From positions 1-11,100 of the forward strand of contig UQTA01000091.1 of NCBI GenBank assembly GCA_900543885.1: DNA of 11,100 nt. The letters are read 5' to 3'. The notes under the pieces were generated by a model. That model was not told the DNA's origin. It made no database searches and saw only the letters and a list, made by a program, of their open reading frames with translations. Below, piece by piece: positions 1 to 6,244 of this stretch. Position numbers and translations under genes: made by a program. This stretch comes from an uncultured Clostridium sp. GTDB lineage: Bacteria; Bacillota; Clostridia; Lachnospirales; Lachnospiraceae. How positions within the stretch are numbered: position 1 is the first letter of the stretch; each line of letters starts with the position of its first letter.

Positions 1-48
1 ATCCTAAACCTTCATTACTTGGTTTTTGTTCTGAATTTTCTCAAATCC

Positions 49-69
49 AAAGGTCTAAACCAGACCTTT
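49..69 (-). other. Leader hairpin
   Basis: AAAGGTCT (49-56) pairs with AGACCTTT (62-69) around a 5-nt loop. On the minus strand it lies in the presumed rRNA leader and could be a processing or antitermination structure. On the plus strand it is followed by a T-rich run and could work as a weak terminator, but no plus-strand gene is seen that would need one. Confidence 0.45.
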
Positions 70-110
70 TTAATTTTCTGAATTTTCAGGGTTTTACATA
101 CTGTTTAATC

Positions 111-130
111 TTCAATTATCAAGGTTCTCA
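111..130 (-). promoter_or_regulatory. boxA-like antitermination element
   Basis: The minus strand reads TGAGAACCTTGATAATTGAA here, about 35-50 nt after the expected start of the proximal promoter. It resembles the CTTTGAAAA-type boxA elements in Firmicute rRNA leaders, with differences. The call rests mainly on position and on the promoter pair upstream. Confidence 0.35.
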
Positions 131-166
131 TTTCGTTGTCAGACTTGTTTGCTGCAACGGTTATTT

Positions 167-195
167 ATTATAACCGGTTGCTTTTCATTTGTCAA
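167..195 (-). promoter_or_regulatory. Proximal promoter of presumed rRNA operon (P2)
   Basis: On the minus strand TTGACA (190-195) is followed after exactly 17 bp by TATAAT (167-172), a perfect sigma-A consensus. Immediately upstream is an A/T-rich UP-element-like tract within the 25-bp repeat. Predicted start is near position 160. Perfect consensus promoters are typical of stable RNA operons. Confidence 0.85.
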
Positions 196-303
196 CAACT
201 TTTTAAAATTTTTTTTTGTTTCTTTCGAAACATTTGCTGCTCTCTCAAGCGCGAAGATTATAATAGCAAACCTCAAAGCATTTGTCAACAACTTTTTAAA
301 ATT
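186..303 (-). repeat. 25-bp direct repeat carrying UP element and -35 box
   Basis: Positions 186-210 and 279-303 are identical over 25 bp. On the minus strand each copy consists of an AATTTTAAAAAGTTG tract followed by TTGACAAATG, i.e. UP-like element plus -35 hexamer. The downstream -10 regions differ. This points to duplication of promoter parts, or conservation by gene conversion among rRNA operon copies. Confidence 0.85.
260..288 (-). promoter_or_regulatory. Distal promoter of presumed rRNA operon (P1)
   Basis: On the minus strand TTGACA (283-288) is followed after 17 bp by TATTAT (260-265). A TATAAT is also present 3 bp further on, at 20-bp spacing. The -35 box sits in the same 25-bp block as the proximal promoter, 93 bp upstream of it, giving a tandem promoter arrangement that fires leftward. 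Confidence 0.75.
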
Positions 304-349
304 ATTTTATTAACTTTTTAATTTTTTCAATTGTACGAAAATTTCCACC

Positions 350-383
350 AAAAAAGGCTGTGACAGGTAACTCCATCACAGCC
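350..383 (-). terminator. Rho-independent terminator after the CotS-like gene
   Basis: GGCTGTGA (376-383 read on the minus strand) pairs with TCACAGCC (356-363) around a 12-nt loop, followed on the minus strand by six T (350-355). It sits 7 bp after the TAG stop at 391-393 and insulates the gene from the rRNA promoters downstream. Confidence 0.88.
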
Positions 384-390
384 CAAATAG

Positions 391-1431
391 CTATTCTTTC
401 TCCAACCGCTCCAAAAACCGCCTTCTTGCGTTTTCCTGGTTTTTCAGATTTTTCAGCTTATCCGTATTCTTGGCCGGTATCCAGGCTTTATTGGTATTAT
501 AATAGAAATTCAGCTGCTTCCAGTATTTCTCCGGAAACAGGAACATATAATAAAGGCATTTGCGCTCCTTCTTATCCATAGGGCGGACCCGTTCATAGGA
601 ATCCAGCATAGAAATCCCCAGATCACCGTCCCATCCATGTTTTTCCATCACTTTACGCATCAGACGGTACAGATCCTCTGCCTGAACTCCCAGATGCATG
701 CGGTTATATTCAATGATCGCTGTATAACCATTCCCCATTAATACGTGATGCTGGTCTAAATCACCATGACAGAGATAGCCCAGACTATTTTCCTGCTTTT
801 CCAGATCTTCCGTGGAAAGTTCCGCAGCTGCCAACTGGCCAGACGGTTTGGATTCCGAAAACAGATTATTCATCTGATCCAATGCCTCTTTCGCCTGTTG
901 AAAGAAATAGTCAAACGTGTCCATAACACATAATTCAAATTCTGTCTTACCCCGTTTTCCACGGATGAAGTTTCTAGCCCGTTTCATTTCCCTTACATGG
1001 CGTTCCTGTTCTTTTTCCAGGCTTTCCACGCAGATAGATCCCATATTCCATTCTTCTTTTGGCTGGATCTGGCGCAGCTGTCCATGAAGCATGGCAAGGC
1101 GGGATATTCCCAAGCGTATCTCATAATGATCCCTGATATTGCACTCTCTGTCAGGAAAATATTCTTTCATAATGTAATTGCTCCCATCTCCCGCTTTGCT
1201 GAGCAGGGCGCCTTCCCGATTTCGCACATACCGATCCACCCGCAGACTTCCCCTTGTATCCAGTTTTTCCAATACCTGGTCTTCAAACTCCAATCTGCGC
1301 ACAGTTCCCCTGTATTCCTGCAGAAGTTTAAGTCCCTTATCTGTTTCACAGATCCAGGCTCCCCGGCCTTTTCTTACAGATAATAGTTCCATCTCATATT
1401 GTTCTAAAACCTCCTGGTATCTTTCATTCAT
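391..1431 (-). CDS. CotS-family spore coat / kinase-like protein
   Basis: A 346-residue protein related to the CotS/CotI/YutH spore-coat group, which has an aminoglycoside-phosphotransferase-like fold. The catalytic-loop motif is visible as CHGDLDQHHVL (residues 221-231). Further support is IIEYN (239-243) followed by GVQAEDLYRLMRKVMEKHGW (248-267), the helix typical of clostridial coat members. The position of the metal-binding Asp of a DFG-like motif appears to be Glu (E241), so catalysis is uncertain and the protein may be a pseudokinase. Residues 195-215 form a hydrophilic insert. The start is supported by GGGAGGG at 1437-1443, 5 nt before the ATG. It is isolated between two terminators, so it is probably a monocistronic sporulation gene in the mother cell or coat (inference). 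Confidence 0.8.
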   Translation of the reverse strand: MNERYQEVLEQYEMELLSVRKGRGAWICETDKGLKLLQEYRGTVRRLEFEDQVLEKLDTRGSLRVDRYVRNREGALLSKAGDGSNYIMKEYFPDRECNIRDHYEIRLGISRLAMLHGQLRQIQPKEEWNMGSICVESLEKEQERHVREMKRARNFIRGKRGKTEFELCVMDTFDYFFQQAKEALDQMNNLFSESKPSGQLAAAELSTEDLEKQENSLGYLCHGDLDQHHVLMGNGYTAIIEYNRMHLGVQAEDLYRLMRKVMEKHGWDGDLGISMLDSYERVRPMDKKERKCLYYMFLFPEKYWKQLNFYYNTNKAWIPAKNTDKLKNLKNQENARRRFLERLEKE

Positions 1432-1432
1432 T

Positions 1433-1486
1433 TTAACCCTCCCACCAATATCGCACCTCTTTCATGTCTGACTGTACGATCATCAT
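1433..1486 (-). CDS. Possible 17-codon upstream ORF of the CotS-like gene
   Basis: On the minus strand an ATG-ATG start at 1486 opens a reading frame encoding MMIVQSDMKEVRYWWEG, whose TAA (1433-1435) lies 1 nt before the coat gene ATG. The coat gene's ribosome binding site is inside it, so if translated it would couple translation. No good ribosome binding site precedes it, and 17 codons can occur by chance; treat as speculative. Confidence 0.15.
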   Translation of the reverse strand: MMIVQSDMKEVRYWWEG

Positions 1487-1502
1487 TTCACTGCTTTTAC
1501 AG

Positions 1503-1529
1503 ACTATGTGAAAAGCTTTGTGATTATGC
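1503..1529 (-). promoter_or_regulatory. Candidate sporulation-type promoter for the CotS-like gene
   Basis: On the minus strand GCATA (1525-1529) lies 16 bp before CATAGT (1503-1508), which loosely resembles the GNATA / CATA boxes read by late sporulation sigma factors. A dedicated promoter is needed here because a terminator separates this gene from trmL. The motif match is weak and no sigma-A consensus was seen. Confidence 0.22.
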
Positions 1530-1548
1530 GAAAGTTTTTTGAGGGTAC

Positions 1549-1591
1549 AAAAAAGGACTATTGCAAAATGCTGATGATCCTACAATAGTCC
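1549..1591 (-). terminator. Rho-independent terminator after trmL
   Basis: A 9-bp stem of GGACTATTG (1555-1563) with CAATAGTCC (1583-1591), around a 19-nt loop, is followed on the minus strand by six T (1549-1554). It lies about 20 bp after the trmL stop and ends the regulator-aminotransferase-trmL unit. Confidence 0.88.
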
Positions 1592-1611
1592 CAATGTATA
1601 TGTTTTGATTT

Positions 1612-2130
1612 TTATTTCTGTTCCCAGCCATCTTTCCACTTCATATGGTGAAGCTGGCCTTCTAATGCCATTTTTTCAAAATCATTGTGTCGCAAAGCCT
1701 CGTAGAGTACAACTGCCACCGAATTTGAAAGATTTAAAGACCGGATCTCGCCCCACATAGGGATACGGACGCAGTGATCTTCATTTTCTACTAATATCTC
1801 TTCCGGTATGCCAGCGCTTTCCTTTCCAAACATAAGATAGCAATCCGGCTCATAATCTACCTCTGAGTAAACTTTATGTGCCTTTGTGGTAGCAAAATAC
1901 ATTTTCCCCAGTGCATCTGGATTCTTTTCCAGAAAATCCTGGTAATCGCTGTATACATGCACATCCAGTTTGTCCCAATAATCCAGACCGGCTCTCTTTA
2001 AAGCTTTTTCATTTAACTTAAAGCCAAGAGGTTCGATCAGATGAAGCCTGGTATTGGTTGCCACACAGGTGCGGCCGATATTTCCCGTATTAGAAGGCAT
2101 TTCCGGCTCTAAAAGTACAACATTCATCAT
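1612..2130 (-). CDS. trmL: tRNA (cytidine(34)-2'-O)-methyltransferase TrmL (SPOUT family)
   Basis: A 172-residue SpoU/TrmH-superfamily methyltransferase of the TrmL/YibK type. It transfers a methyl group from S-adenosylmethionine to the ribose of the wobble nucleotide of leucine tRNAs in the cytoplasm. Visible motifs are PEMPSNTGNIGR (9-20), the loop FGKESAGIP (101-109) and the trefoil-knot segment IPMWGEIRSLNLSNSVAVVLYE (123-144, Arg130 and Asn133 in the conserved core). It is slightly longer than the family's usual 155-160 residues because of a short charged C-terminal tail. There are two adjacent ATG codons; either could start it. The gene begins 3 nt after the aminotransferase stop, and its only Shine-Dalgarno-like AAAGG lies within that gene's end, so translation is probably coupled. 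An unrelated substrate tRNA is possible, but the short single-domain form favours TrmL. Confidence 0.93.
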   Translation of the reverse strand: MMNVVLLEPEMPSNTGNIGRTCVATNTRLHLIEPLGFKLNEKALKRAGLDYWDKLDVHVYSDYQDFLEKNPDALGKMYFATTKAHKVYSEVDYEPDCYLMFGKESAGIPEEILVENEDHCVRIPMWGEIRSLNLSNSVAVVLYEALRHNDFEKMALEGQLHHMKWKDGWEQK

Positions 2131-2133
2131 AAT

Positions 2134-3306
2134 TTATTCTGCCTTTCCATCATGGTGCTTTACAAAGCGCTCAATACGGCTTAATGCCTCTTTCAGACTC
2201 TTTAAAGAGTACGCATAGGAAATACGCACAAATCCTTCTCCACAATCACCAAAAGCTGTTCCTGGAACTACAGCTACTTTTTCTTCCATAAGCAGCTTGG
2301 TCGCAAATTCCTCTGATGTCATGCCAAAACGGCTGATATTAGGGAATGTATAGAATGCGCCTAATGGTTCAAAGCAGTCAATTCCCATTTCGCGGAATGC
2401 GTTTAACAGGAATCTGCGGCGCTGGTCATAAGACTCACGCATCATTTCTACATCTGGATCTCCATTTCTCAATGCAGAAACTGCCGCATACTGACTGGTA
2501 GTAGGCGCGCACATGATGGCATACTGATGGATCTTTAACATCTGCTTTAAGATCAGATTTGGCGCTGCTGCGTAGCCAAGACGCCAGCCGGTCATTGCGT
2601 AGGACTTGGAAAAGCCATTGATCAGGACTGTACGCTCTTTCATACCTGGAATTGCTGCGATCGTAGCATGTTTTCTCTGATAAGTAAGTTCAGAATAGAT
2701 TTCATCTGACACCACAAACAGATCTTTTTCGATCACGATCTTTGCAATCTCTTCCAGTTCATGTTTCTCCATAATAGCGCCTGTAGGGTTATTAGGAAAC
2801 GGAAGAACCAGTATCTTGGTCTTGTCAGTGATCTTTTCCAACAGCTTCTCAGGAGTCAGCTTGAACTGGTCTTTTTCCTCCAGTTCGATGATCACGGGAA
2901 CACCGTCTGCCAGCGTAACACAAGGCAGATAGGAAACATAGCTTGGCTGTGGGATCAGCACTTCATCTCCCGGATTCAACATAGCGCGCATTGCTGCGTC
3001 AATAGCTTCACTGCCTCCAACCGTTACCATGACCTCTGTATCCGGGTCATAGCTTACTTCAAAACGACGCTTTAAATAATTGCAGATCTCATCTTTCAAC
3101 TGCTTTAAACCTGCATTAGAAGTATAAAACGTACGCCCCTTTTCAAGGGAGTAAATGCCTTCCTCCCTGATATGCCAGGGAGTATCAAAATCCGGCTCGC
3201 CTACACCTAAGGAAATAGCGCCTTCCATTTCATTTACAATATCAAAAAATTTACGGATCCCGGAGGGCGGGATACTTACGATTTTGTCAGATAAAGGGTT
3301 TCTCAT
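2134..3306 (-). CDS. Class I/II PLP-dependent aminotransferase, AlaT-like
   Basis: A 390-residue fold-type I aminotransferase, cytoplasmic and PLP-dependent. Visible landmarks are SLGVGEPDFDTPWHIRE (32-48), the PNNPTG motif with Asn173 (171-176), Asp201 in SDEIY which binds the pyridine nitrogen, the Schiff-base Lys234 in GFSKSYAMTGWRLGY, and the carboxylate-binding Arg361. Overall resemblance, including PPSGIRKFF near the N-terminus and KIHQYAIMCAPTTSQ, is closest to the Bacillus subtilis AlaT (YugH) group, from memory rather than a search. Alanine/2-oxoglutarate transamination is therefore likely, but aspartate or aromatic substrates are not excluded. Its ATG overlaps the stop of the Lrp-type regulator by 4 nt (ATGA), the same pairing as alaR-alaT, which supports that role. 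Confidence 0.88.
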   Translation of the reverse strand: MRNPLSDKIVSIPPSGIRKFFDIVNEMEGAISLGVGEPDFDTPWHIREEGIYSLEKGRTFYTSNAGLKQLKDEICNYLKRRFEVSYDPDTEVMVTVGGSEAIDAAMRAMLNPGDEVLIPQPSYVSYLPCVTLADGVPVIIELEEKDQFKLTPEKLLEKITDKTKILVLPFPNNPTGAIMEKHELEEIAKIVIEKDLFVVSDEIYSELTYQRKHATIAAIPGMKERTVLINGFSKSYAMTGWRLGYAAAPNLILKQMLKIHQYAIMCAPTTSQYAAVSALRNGDPDVEMMRESYDQRRRFLLNAFREMGIDCFEPLGAFYTFPNISRFGMTSEEFATKLLMEEKVAVVPGTAFGDCGEGFVRISYAYSLKSLKEALSRIERFVKHHDGKAE

Positions 3307-3785
3307 GGTGTGATCAGCATCCTTTCATCCTGGACCGGCTCACTGATAATAGTGCCGTGATCCTTATATTTTTTCAGTACAAAGTGAGTTGCTGTGCTTA
3401 ATACAGACTCCATAGGAGCTAACTTGTCAGATACGAACTGTGCTACCTGGCGCATGGTCTTTCCTTCGATAAATACAGTAAAATCAAAGGATCCGCTCAT
3501 CAGGTAAACAGCATTTACTTCATTATACTGGTAAATGCGCTCTGCGATCTTGTCAAAACCCATACCTCTCTGAGGAGTTACTTTAACTTCGATCAGAGCT
3601 ACTACTTTTTCTTCACTGGTGTTATCCCAATTAATGAGAGTGTGGTATCCGCAGATAATATGTTCTTTTTCCATCTCGGCGATCTCATTGGCCACTGCGA
3701 TCTCGCTTTCTCCAAGAAGTACCGCCAGGTCCTTTATATCGATCCTGCTGTTCTTTTCGATCACCGCCAGAATTTTTTCTCTCAT
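3303..3785 (-). CDS. Lrp/AsnC-family transcriptional regulator, AlaR-like
   Basis: A 160-residue DNA-binding regulator. Residues 1-47 form the winged helix-turn-helix (RIDIKDLAVLLGESEIAVAN at 14-33) and about 59-140 the RAM ligand-binding/oligomerisation domain, with the characteristic SGSFDF at 97-102. The start chosen is the internal Met at 3785: GGAGG at 3794-3798 lies 8 nt upstream. The longer frame from 3812 would add nine residues (MILILEEVI) translated from the ribosome binding site itself. It overlaps the aminotransferase by 4 nt and probably controls this operon in response to an amino acid, as AlaR does for alaRT in B. subtilis (analogy). A CATAT/ATATG dyad 27 bp upstream is a candidate operator. 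Confidence 0.9.
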   Translation of the reverse strand: MREKILAVIEKNSRIDIKDLAVLLGESEIAVANEIAEMEKEHIICGYHTLINWDNTSEEKVVALIEVKVTPQRGMGFDKIAERIYQYNEVNAVYLMSGSFDFTVFIEGKTMRQVAQFVSDKLAPMESVLSTATHFVLKKYKDHGTIISEPVQDERMLITP

Positions 3786-3811
3786 GATAACTTCCTCCAA
3801 TATTAAAATCA

Positions 3812-3825
3812 CATATTCTTATATG
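3812..3825 (-). promoter_or_regulatory. Candidate Lrp-type operator upstream of the regulator
   Basis: A perfect 5-bp dyad, CATAT-TCTT-ATATG, lies 27 bp before the corrected start of the Lrp-type gene. AT-centred dyads of about 15 bp are typical binding sites for this family, so autoregulation is plausible. TATAAG in the dyad could also be a -10 box, but no convincing -35 is present. Confidence 0.3.
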
Positions 3826-3829
3826 GTAT

Positions 3830-3879
3830 TGCCGCTGCAGACGGCATGTATGACCGGCGCATTTTATCGCGGCCATACA
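3830..3879 (-). other. Tandem GC-rich hairpins between AIRS-like gene and Lrp-type gene
   Basis: Two inverted repeats lie side by side. TGCCG-CTGCAGA-CGGCA occupies 3830-3846. TGTATG(3847-3852)/CATACA(3874-3879) is extended inward by CCG/CGG and CG pairs with one bulge, around an ATTTTAT loop. No T-run follows on the minus strand, so neither is a standard terminator. They may be a 3' end structure of the upstream gene or part of the regulator's leader. Confidence 0.4.
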
Positions 3880-3916
3880 GCCATTATCCGATATAATTGG
3901 CCGCATCCACCCGCTG

Positions 3917-4510
3917 TTAAATAATACGGGTCAATTCATCCTCTCTTGGCCGTTCCAGATATCCGGCTGTTTCCTCACCGTGGCGTATTACACGGGCAAT
4001 TCCTTTTTCGGCACTGCCAATCACAGCTGCCGGGATTCCCTGTGCACTGAGGCTGCGCACCATCTGTCCGCCTCTGTCGCAGGCTAAGATCACGCAGTTT
4101 TCACTGAAAAGGCGGTATGGGTTTACCTCAAATATCTCACATACCTCCACTACGGCCTGTTTCATGGGGATCATACGCAGATCAAGGTCTACGCCCACGT
4201 TATAAATACCGGATAAATTCCATACTGCCGTGAGAATGCCGCCTTCTTTCGCGTATTCCCAGGCTGTAACCGGACAATTTTTCTGCTTTAATTCATTTTC
4301 AAGCCACTGCTTTACGCTGTAGCCGTCTTCCTTTTCCAGACATCTAAGGAAAGAAGGAGCAAAACGTCCTTCCAGTTCTTCCCTTTTTTTCTGAAATATC
4401 CGCCTGGTTCCGGCCATACCGGCATAACCGGCTACAACCAGATCCTGACCAGGCTTTATACTGCCATCTCTTTTTTCAAATCCGCCCGGACCCTGTCCTG
4501 CTGTTCTCAT
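3917..4510 (-). CDS. Stand-alone C-terminal domain of AIR synthase/HypE-like protein
   Basis: A 197-residue protein that matches only the C-terminal half of HypE-like AIR synthase (PurM/SelD/ThiL superfamily) proteins. The motifs seen are GQDLVVAGYAGMAGT (21-35), EGGILTAVWNL (89-99), DLDLRMIPMKQ (108-118), EVCEIFEVNPYRL (122-134), GIPAAVIG (158-165) and RPREDEL (187-193). The N-terminal metal/ATP-binding half is absent, and no remnant is seen upstream because the VanW gene overlaps the start. The usual D-V-T before EGG is replaced by EYAK. The role is therefore unknown: an ATP-binding remnant or a partner of a separate protein. It overlaps vanW by 4 nt (ATGA) and has a strong AGGAGGAG 5 nt upstream, so it is translated with the VanW protein. 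Hydrogenase maturation is a family name, not a demonstrated role. Confidence 0.72.
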   Translation of the reverse strand: MRTAGQGPGGFEKRDGSIKPGQDLVVAGYAGMAGTRRIFQKKREELEGRFAPSFLRCLEKEDGYSVKQWLENELKQKNCPVTAWEYAKEGGILTAVWNLSGIYNVGVDLDLRMIPMKQAVVEVCEIFEVNPYRLFSENCVILACDRGGQMVRSLSAQGIPAAVIGSAEKGIARVIRHGEETAGYLERPREDELTRII

Positions 4511-6084
4511 GGATTCTCCTCCTGTGCGGGACTGGCCGGGCTTTCCGCACCAGCATTATCCCCCGCGGGTTCAGCTGCAGTAGTGGGAACCACTCCCGGT
4601 CCGCCGTTTTCTCCTGTAACTGCCTCATGCGCGGCTTCTGTCTGGGACGACTCTGATGGTGCAGTTTCAGATGTATTATTTTCTGTTGTTTCAGGTGTGG
4701 TGACCGGTGCTGTCTGCTCCGGCACTGGTGCAGGAGCTGCCTGGGCTGGTCCTACACGGTAAATGGCTTTGGAGGCATTGTAAGTATCCTCATTTAACAG
4801 AGTGCGCTCCTGTTCCACGCCGCCTACAGTCACTACCTTCCACAGCCTGGATTTATAGCCTGTATGAGCTGACTGGACTTTCACCCTTGCGCCAGGCGCA
4901 AGAGAGTTATCCGTGATCAGCTGTGGTTCTCCTGGATCCGTAGTTCCCACAGTTTCTGAAACATATTCCACCTGACGGTCAGAAGGCCTGGTTTCTTTTC
5001 CATAAAGGGTAAACGTCAGCTTCTTTCCCGATGTATATCCTTCGATATATACAGGTGTACTGTAATTATTCTTAATTTTAATATCTTTATAAGTGCCTGC
5101 AATAGCAGCATCCATTGAAGGCTTTACATAGGTTACGATCATAGAATGGTTCTGTCTCTGAACGATCTCCATCTCTGCCTGCAATGCCGCATCATACAGT
5201 GTAGTAGCGATCTGGCAGACACCGCCGCCGATGCTGTCCACTACCTGACCATTTTCATAAGCCGCTGCTGTCTTATAACCATTTTCAAGTGTAAATGGCT
5301 GTAAGCACTCATAGCCGGAGATCACTTCTCCCGGCATAAGAACACGTCCATTGATTTTTCCCGCGCCAACTGCAAGGTTGGTGGAGCGGGCTGCTCCGCT
5401 GCTGGAAAAATCTGTGGTACAGGTTCCTAAAACGTCACTAATGGTCTTAAGATCATCAGAAGTAATGGCTGGCTGCTTTTCTGTGATCACTGCCTTGACA
5501 GAGATCGCATCACCTGCATCCTTCATTCCTTCAAAAGCTGTATTTAAAGCGGAAGCCGTGGCATCTGCATCCACGACTTTTCCTAAAACAGACTCTGTGA
5601 TCACAAAAGCGCCGTTTTCTCTGCGGATAGACGCATCCTGGGGCTGCGTAAGAACTCCATCACAATGGGTATCCACAAATTCCCGTATCTTGTCCGGATC
5701 TGCCGCCGTCTGAACCTGAATATCCACAGGAGTTTTTTCCAGGTCTTTTTGGTTCATATACTGACGGATCAGGCTTCCGCCTATATAGCTTTTCAGCTCT
5801 TTTTCAGCTTCATCCTGATTGCTCCAGTGAATCCCCAGTTCTCCGGCTGTGGTTTCCGCCTGTTTATCCTCAACGTTTAAGACTACGGATACATCTGCCT
5901 GCTTTTTCACTTTTTCTTCTGCTGTATGCAGGGCATCTTCCCATGTTTTACCTGCCAGACTTTCCCCATCTGTACTGATACCTTCCGGAAATACCGGCAC
6001 CGCCCATGCGTTCATGGGAAGCACCCATAAAGCCCCGGTAGCAAGTGCTGCAAAAAGGCCTGCTTTTAATGTCCTGTTTCCCAT
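4507..6084 (-). CDS. Secreted VanW-family protein with G5 domain
   Basis: A 525-residue exported protein. Residues 1-28 are a signal peptide (NRTLK charged end, hydrophobic AGLFAALATGALWVL, cleavage probably after AWA). About 35-210 resembles the YoaR-like putative peptidoglycan-binding region that often precedes VanW. VanW spans about 225-355, with the hallmark GGGVCQIATTLYDAAL (286-301). A G5 domain follows (about 371-445, ending WKVVTVGGVEQERTLLNEDTY). Residues 446-525 are a Pro/Thr/Ser/Glu/Ala-rich disordered tail. There is no LPXTG or C-terminal membrane anchor, so it is probably released or wall-associated. The start is supported by AGGAG 5 nt upstream. VanW's biochemical role is unsettled; vancomycin resistance should not be inferred, since such genes are common in Clostridia without van operons. 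Confidence 0.9.
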   Translation of the reverse strand: MGNRTLKAGLFAALATGALWVLPMNAWAVPVFPEGISTDGESLAGKTWEDALHTAEEKVKKQADVSVVLNVEDKQAETTAGELGIHWSNQDEAEKELKSYIGGSLIRQYMNQKDLEKTPVDIQVQTAADPDKIREFVDTHCDGVLTQPQDASIRRENGAFVITESVLGKVVDADATASALNTAFEGMKDAGDAISVKAVITEKQPAITSDDLKTISDVLGTCTTDFSSSGAARSTNLAVGAGKINGRVLMPGEVISGYECLQPFTLENGYKTAAAYENGQVVDSIGGGVCQIATTLYDAALQAEMEIVQRQNHSMIVTYVKPSMDAAIAGTYKDIKIKNNYSTPVYIEGYTSGKKLTFTLYGKETRPSDRQVEYVSETVGTTDPGEPQLITDNSLAPGARVKVQSAHTGYKSRLWKVVTVGGVEQERTLLNEDTYNASKAIYRVGPAQAAPAPVPEQTAPVTTPETTENNTSETAPSESSQTEAAHEAVTGENGGPGVVPTTAAEPAGDNAGAESPASPAQEENP

Positions 6085-6124
6085 AAATTCTCCTAATTGA
6101 CAATGAAATCTTTTAACGTTTTAA

Positions 6125-6235
6125 TTAGTACATCAATGCACTCAGCGCCATTGGTACGATCATAGCAAGTACCAGGATCACAACGATAACTGTAGAAATG
6201 ATCTTCTTTACTTTAGGATCTCTCATATTTAACAT
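6125..6235 (-). CDS. Small 36-residue single-span membrane protein, unknown function
   Basis: A minus-strand frame from ATG at 6235 to TAA at 6125-6127 encodes 36 residues: a basic start MLNMRDPKVKK, then a hydrophobic helix (about 12-35, IISTVIVVILVLAMIVPMAL and on) ending MY. The ribosome binding site GAGGTG (6241-6246) lies 5 nt upstream and overlaps the TGA stop of the exonuclease gene, so translation is likely coupled to it. VanW follows after 40 bp. The positive-inside pattern predicts an N-in single-pass membrane peptide. I do not recognise a named family. Excellent ribosome binding site, spacing and composition argue that it is real; absence from a tracked ORF list is due only to its length. 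Confidence 0.75.
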   Translation of the reverse strand: MLNMRDPKVKKIISTVIVVILVLAMIVPMALSALMY

Positions 6236-6244
6236 TTTATCACC

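Larger units (their letters stand above)
1..160 (-). other. Probable rRNA operon leader (5' end of pre-16S transcript)
   Basis: Downstream of two strong tandem promoters on the minus strand, this AT-rich stretch has no credible ORF. It carries a boxA-like stretch near 111-130 (minus strand GAACCTTGATAATTGAA), a short palindrome CTGAAAATTCAG (78-89) and an 8-bp hairpin (49-69). This combination of strong promoters, an antitermination-like box and a structured AT-rich leader is what precedes 16S genes in Clostridia. The 16S gene itself is not in the window, so the identity is an inference; a very strongly expressed tRNA or other stable RNA operon is the alternative. Confidence 0.6.

Noticed and set aside
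136..321. Plus-strand 61-codon ORF
   Set aside because: It lies opposite the two tandem rRNA-type promoters, is made of repeated promoter sequence and AT-rich codons (two copies of ICQQLFKI), and has no ribosome binding site.
4507..6084. VanW as a vancomycin-resistance determinant
   Set aside because: No vanA/B ligase, vanH, vanX or vanRS genes are present. VanW-domain proteins with G5 domains are common housekeeping exported proteins in Clostridia.
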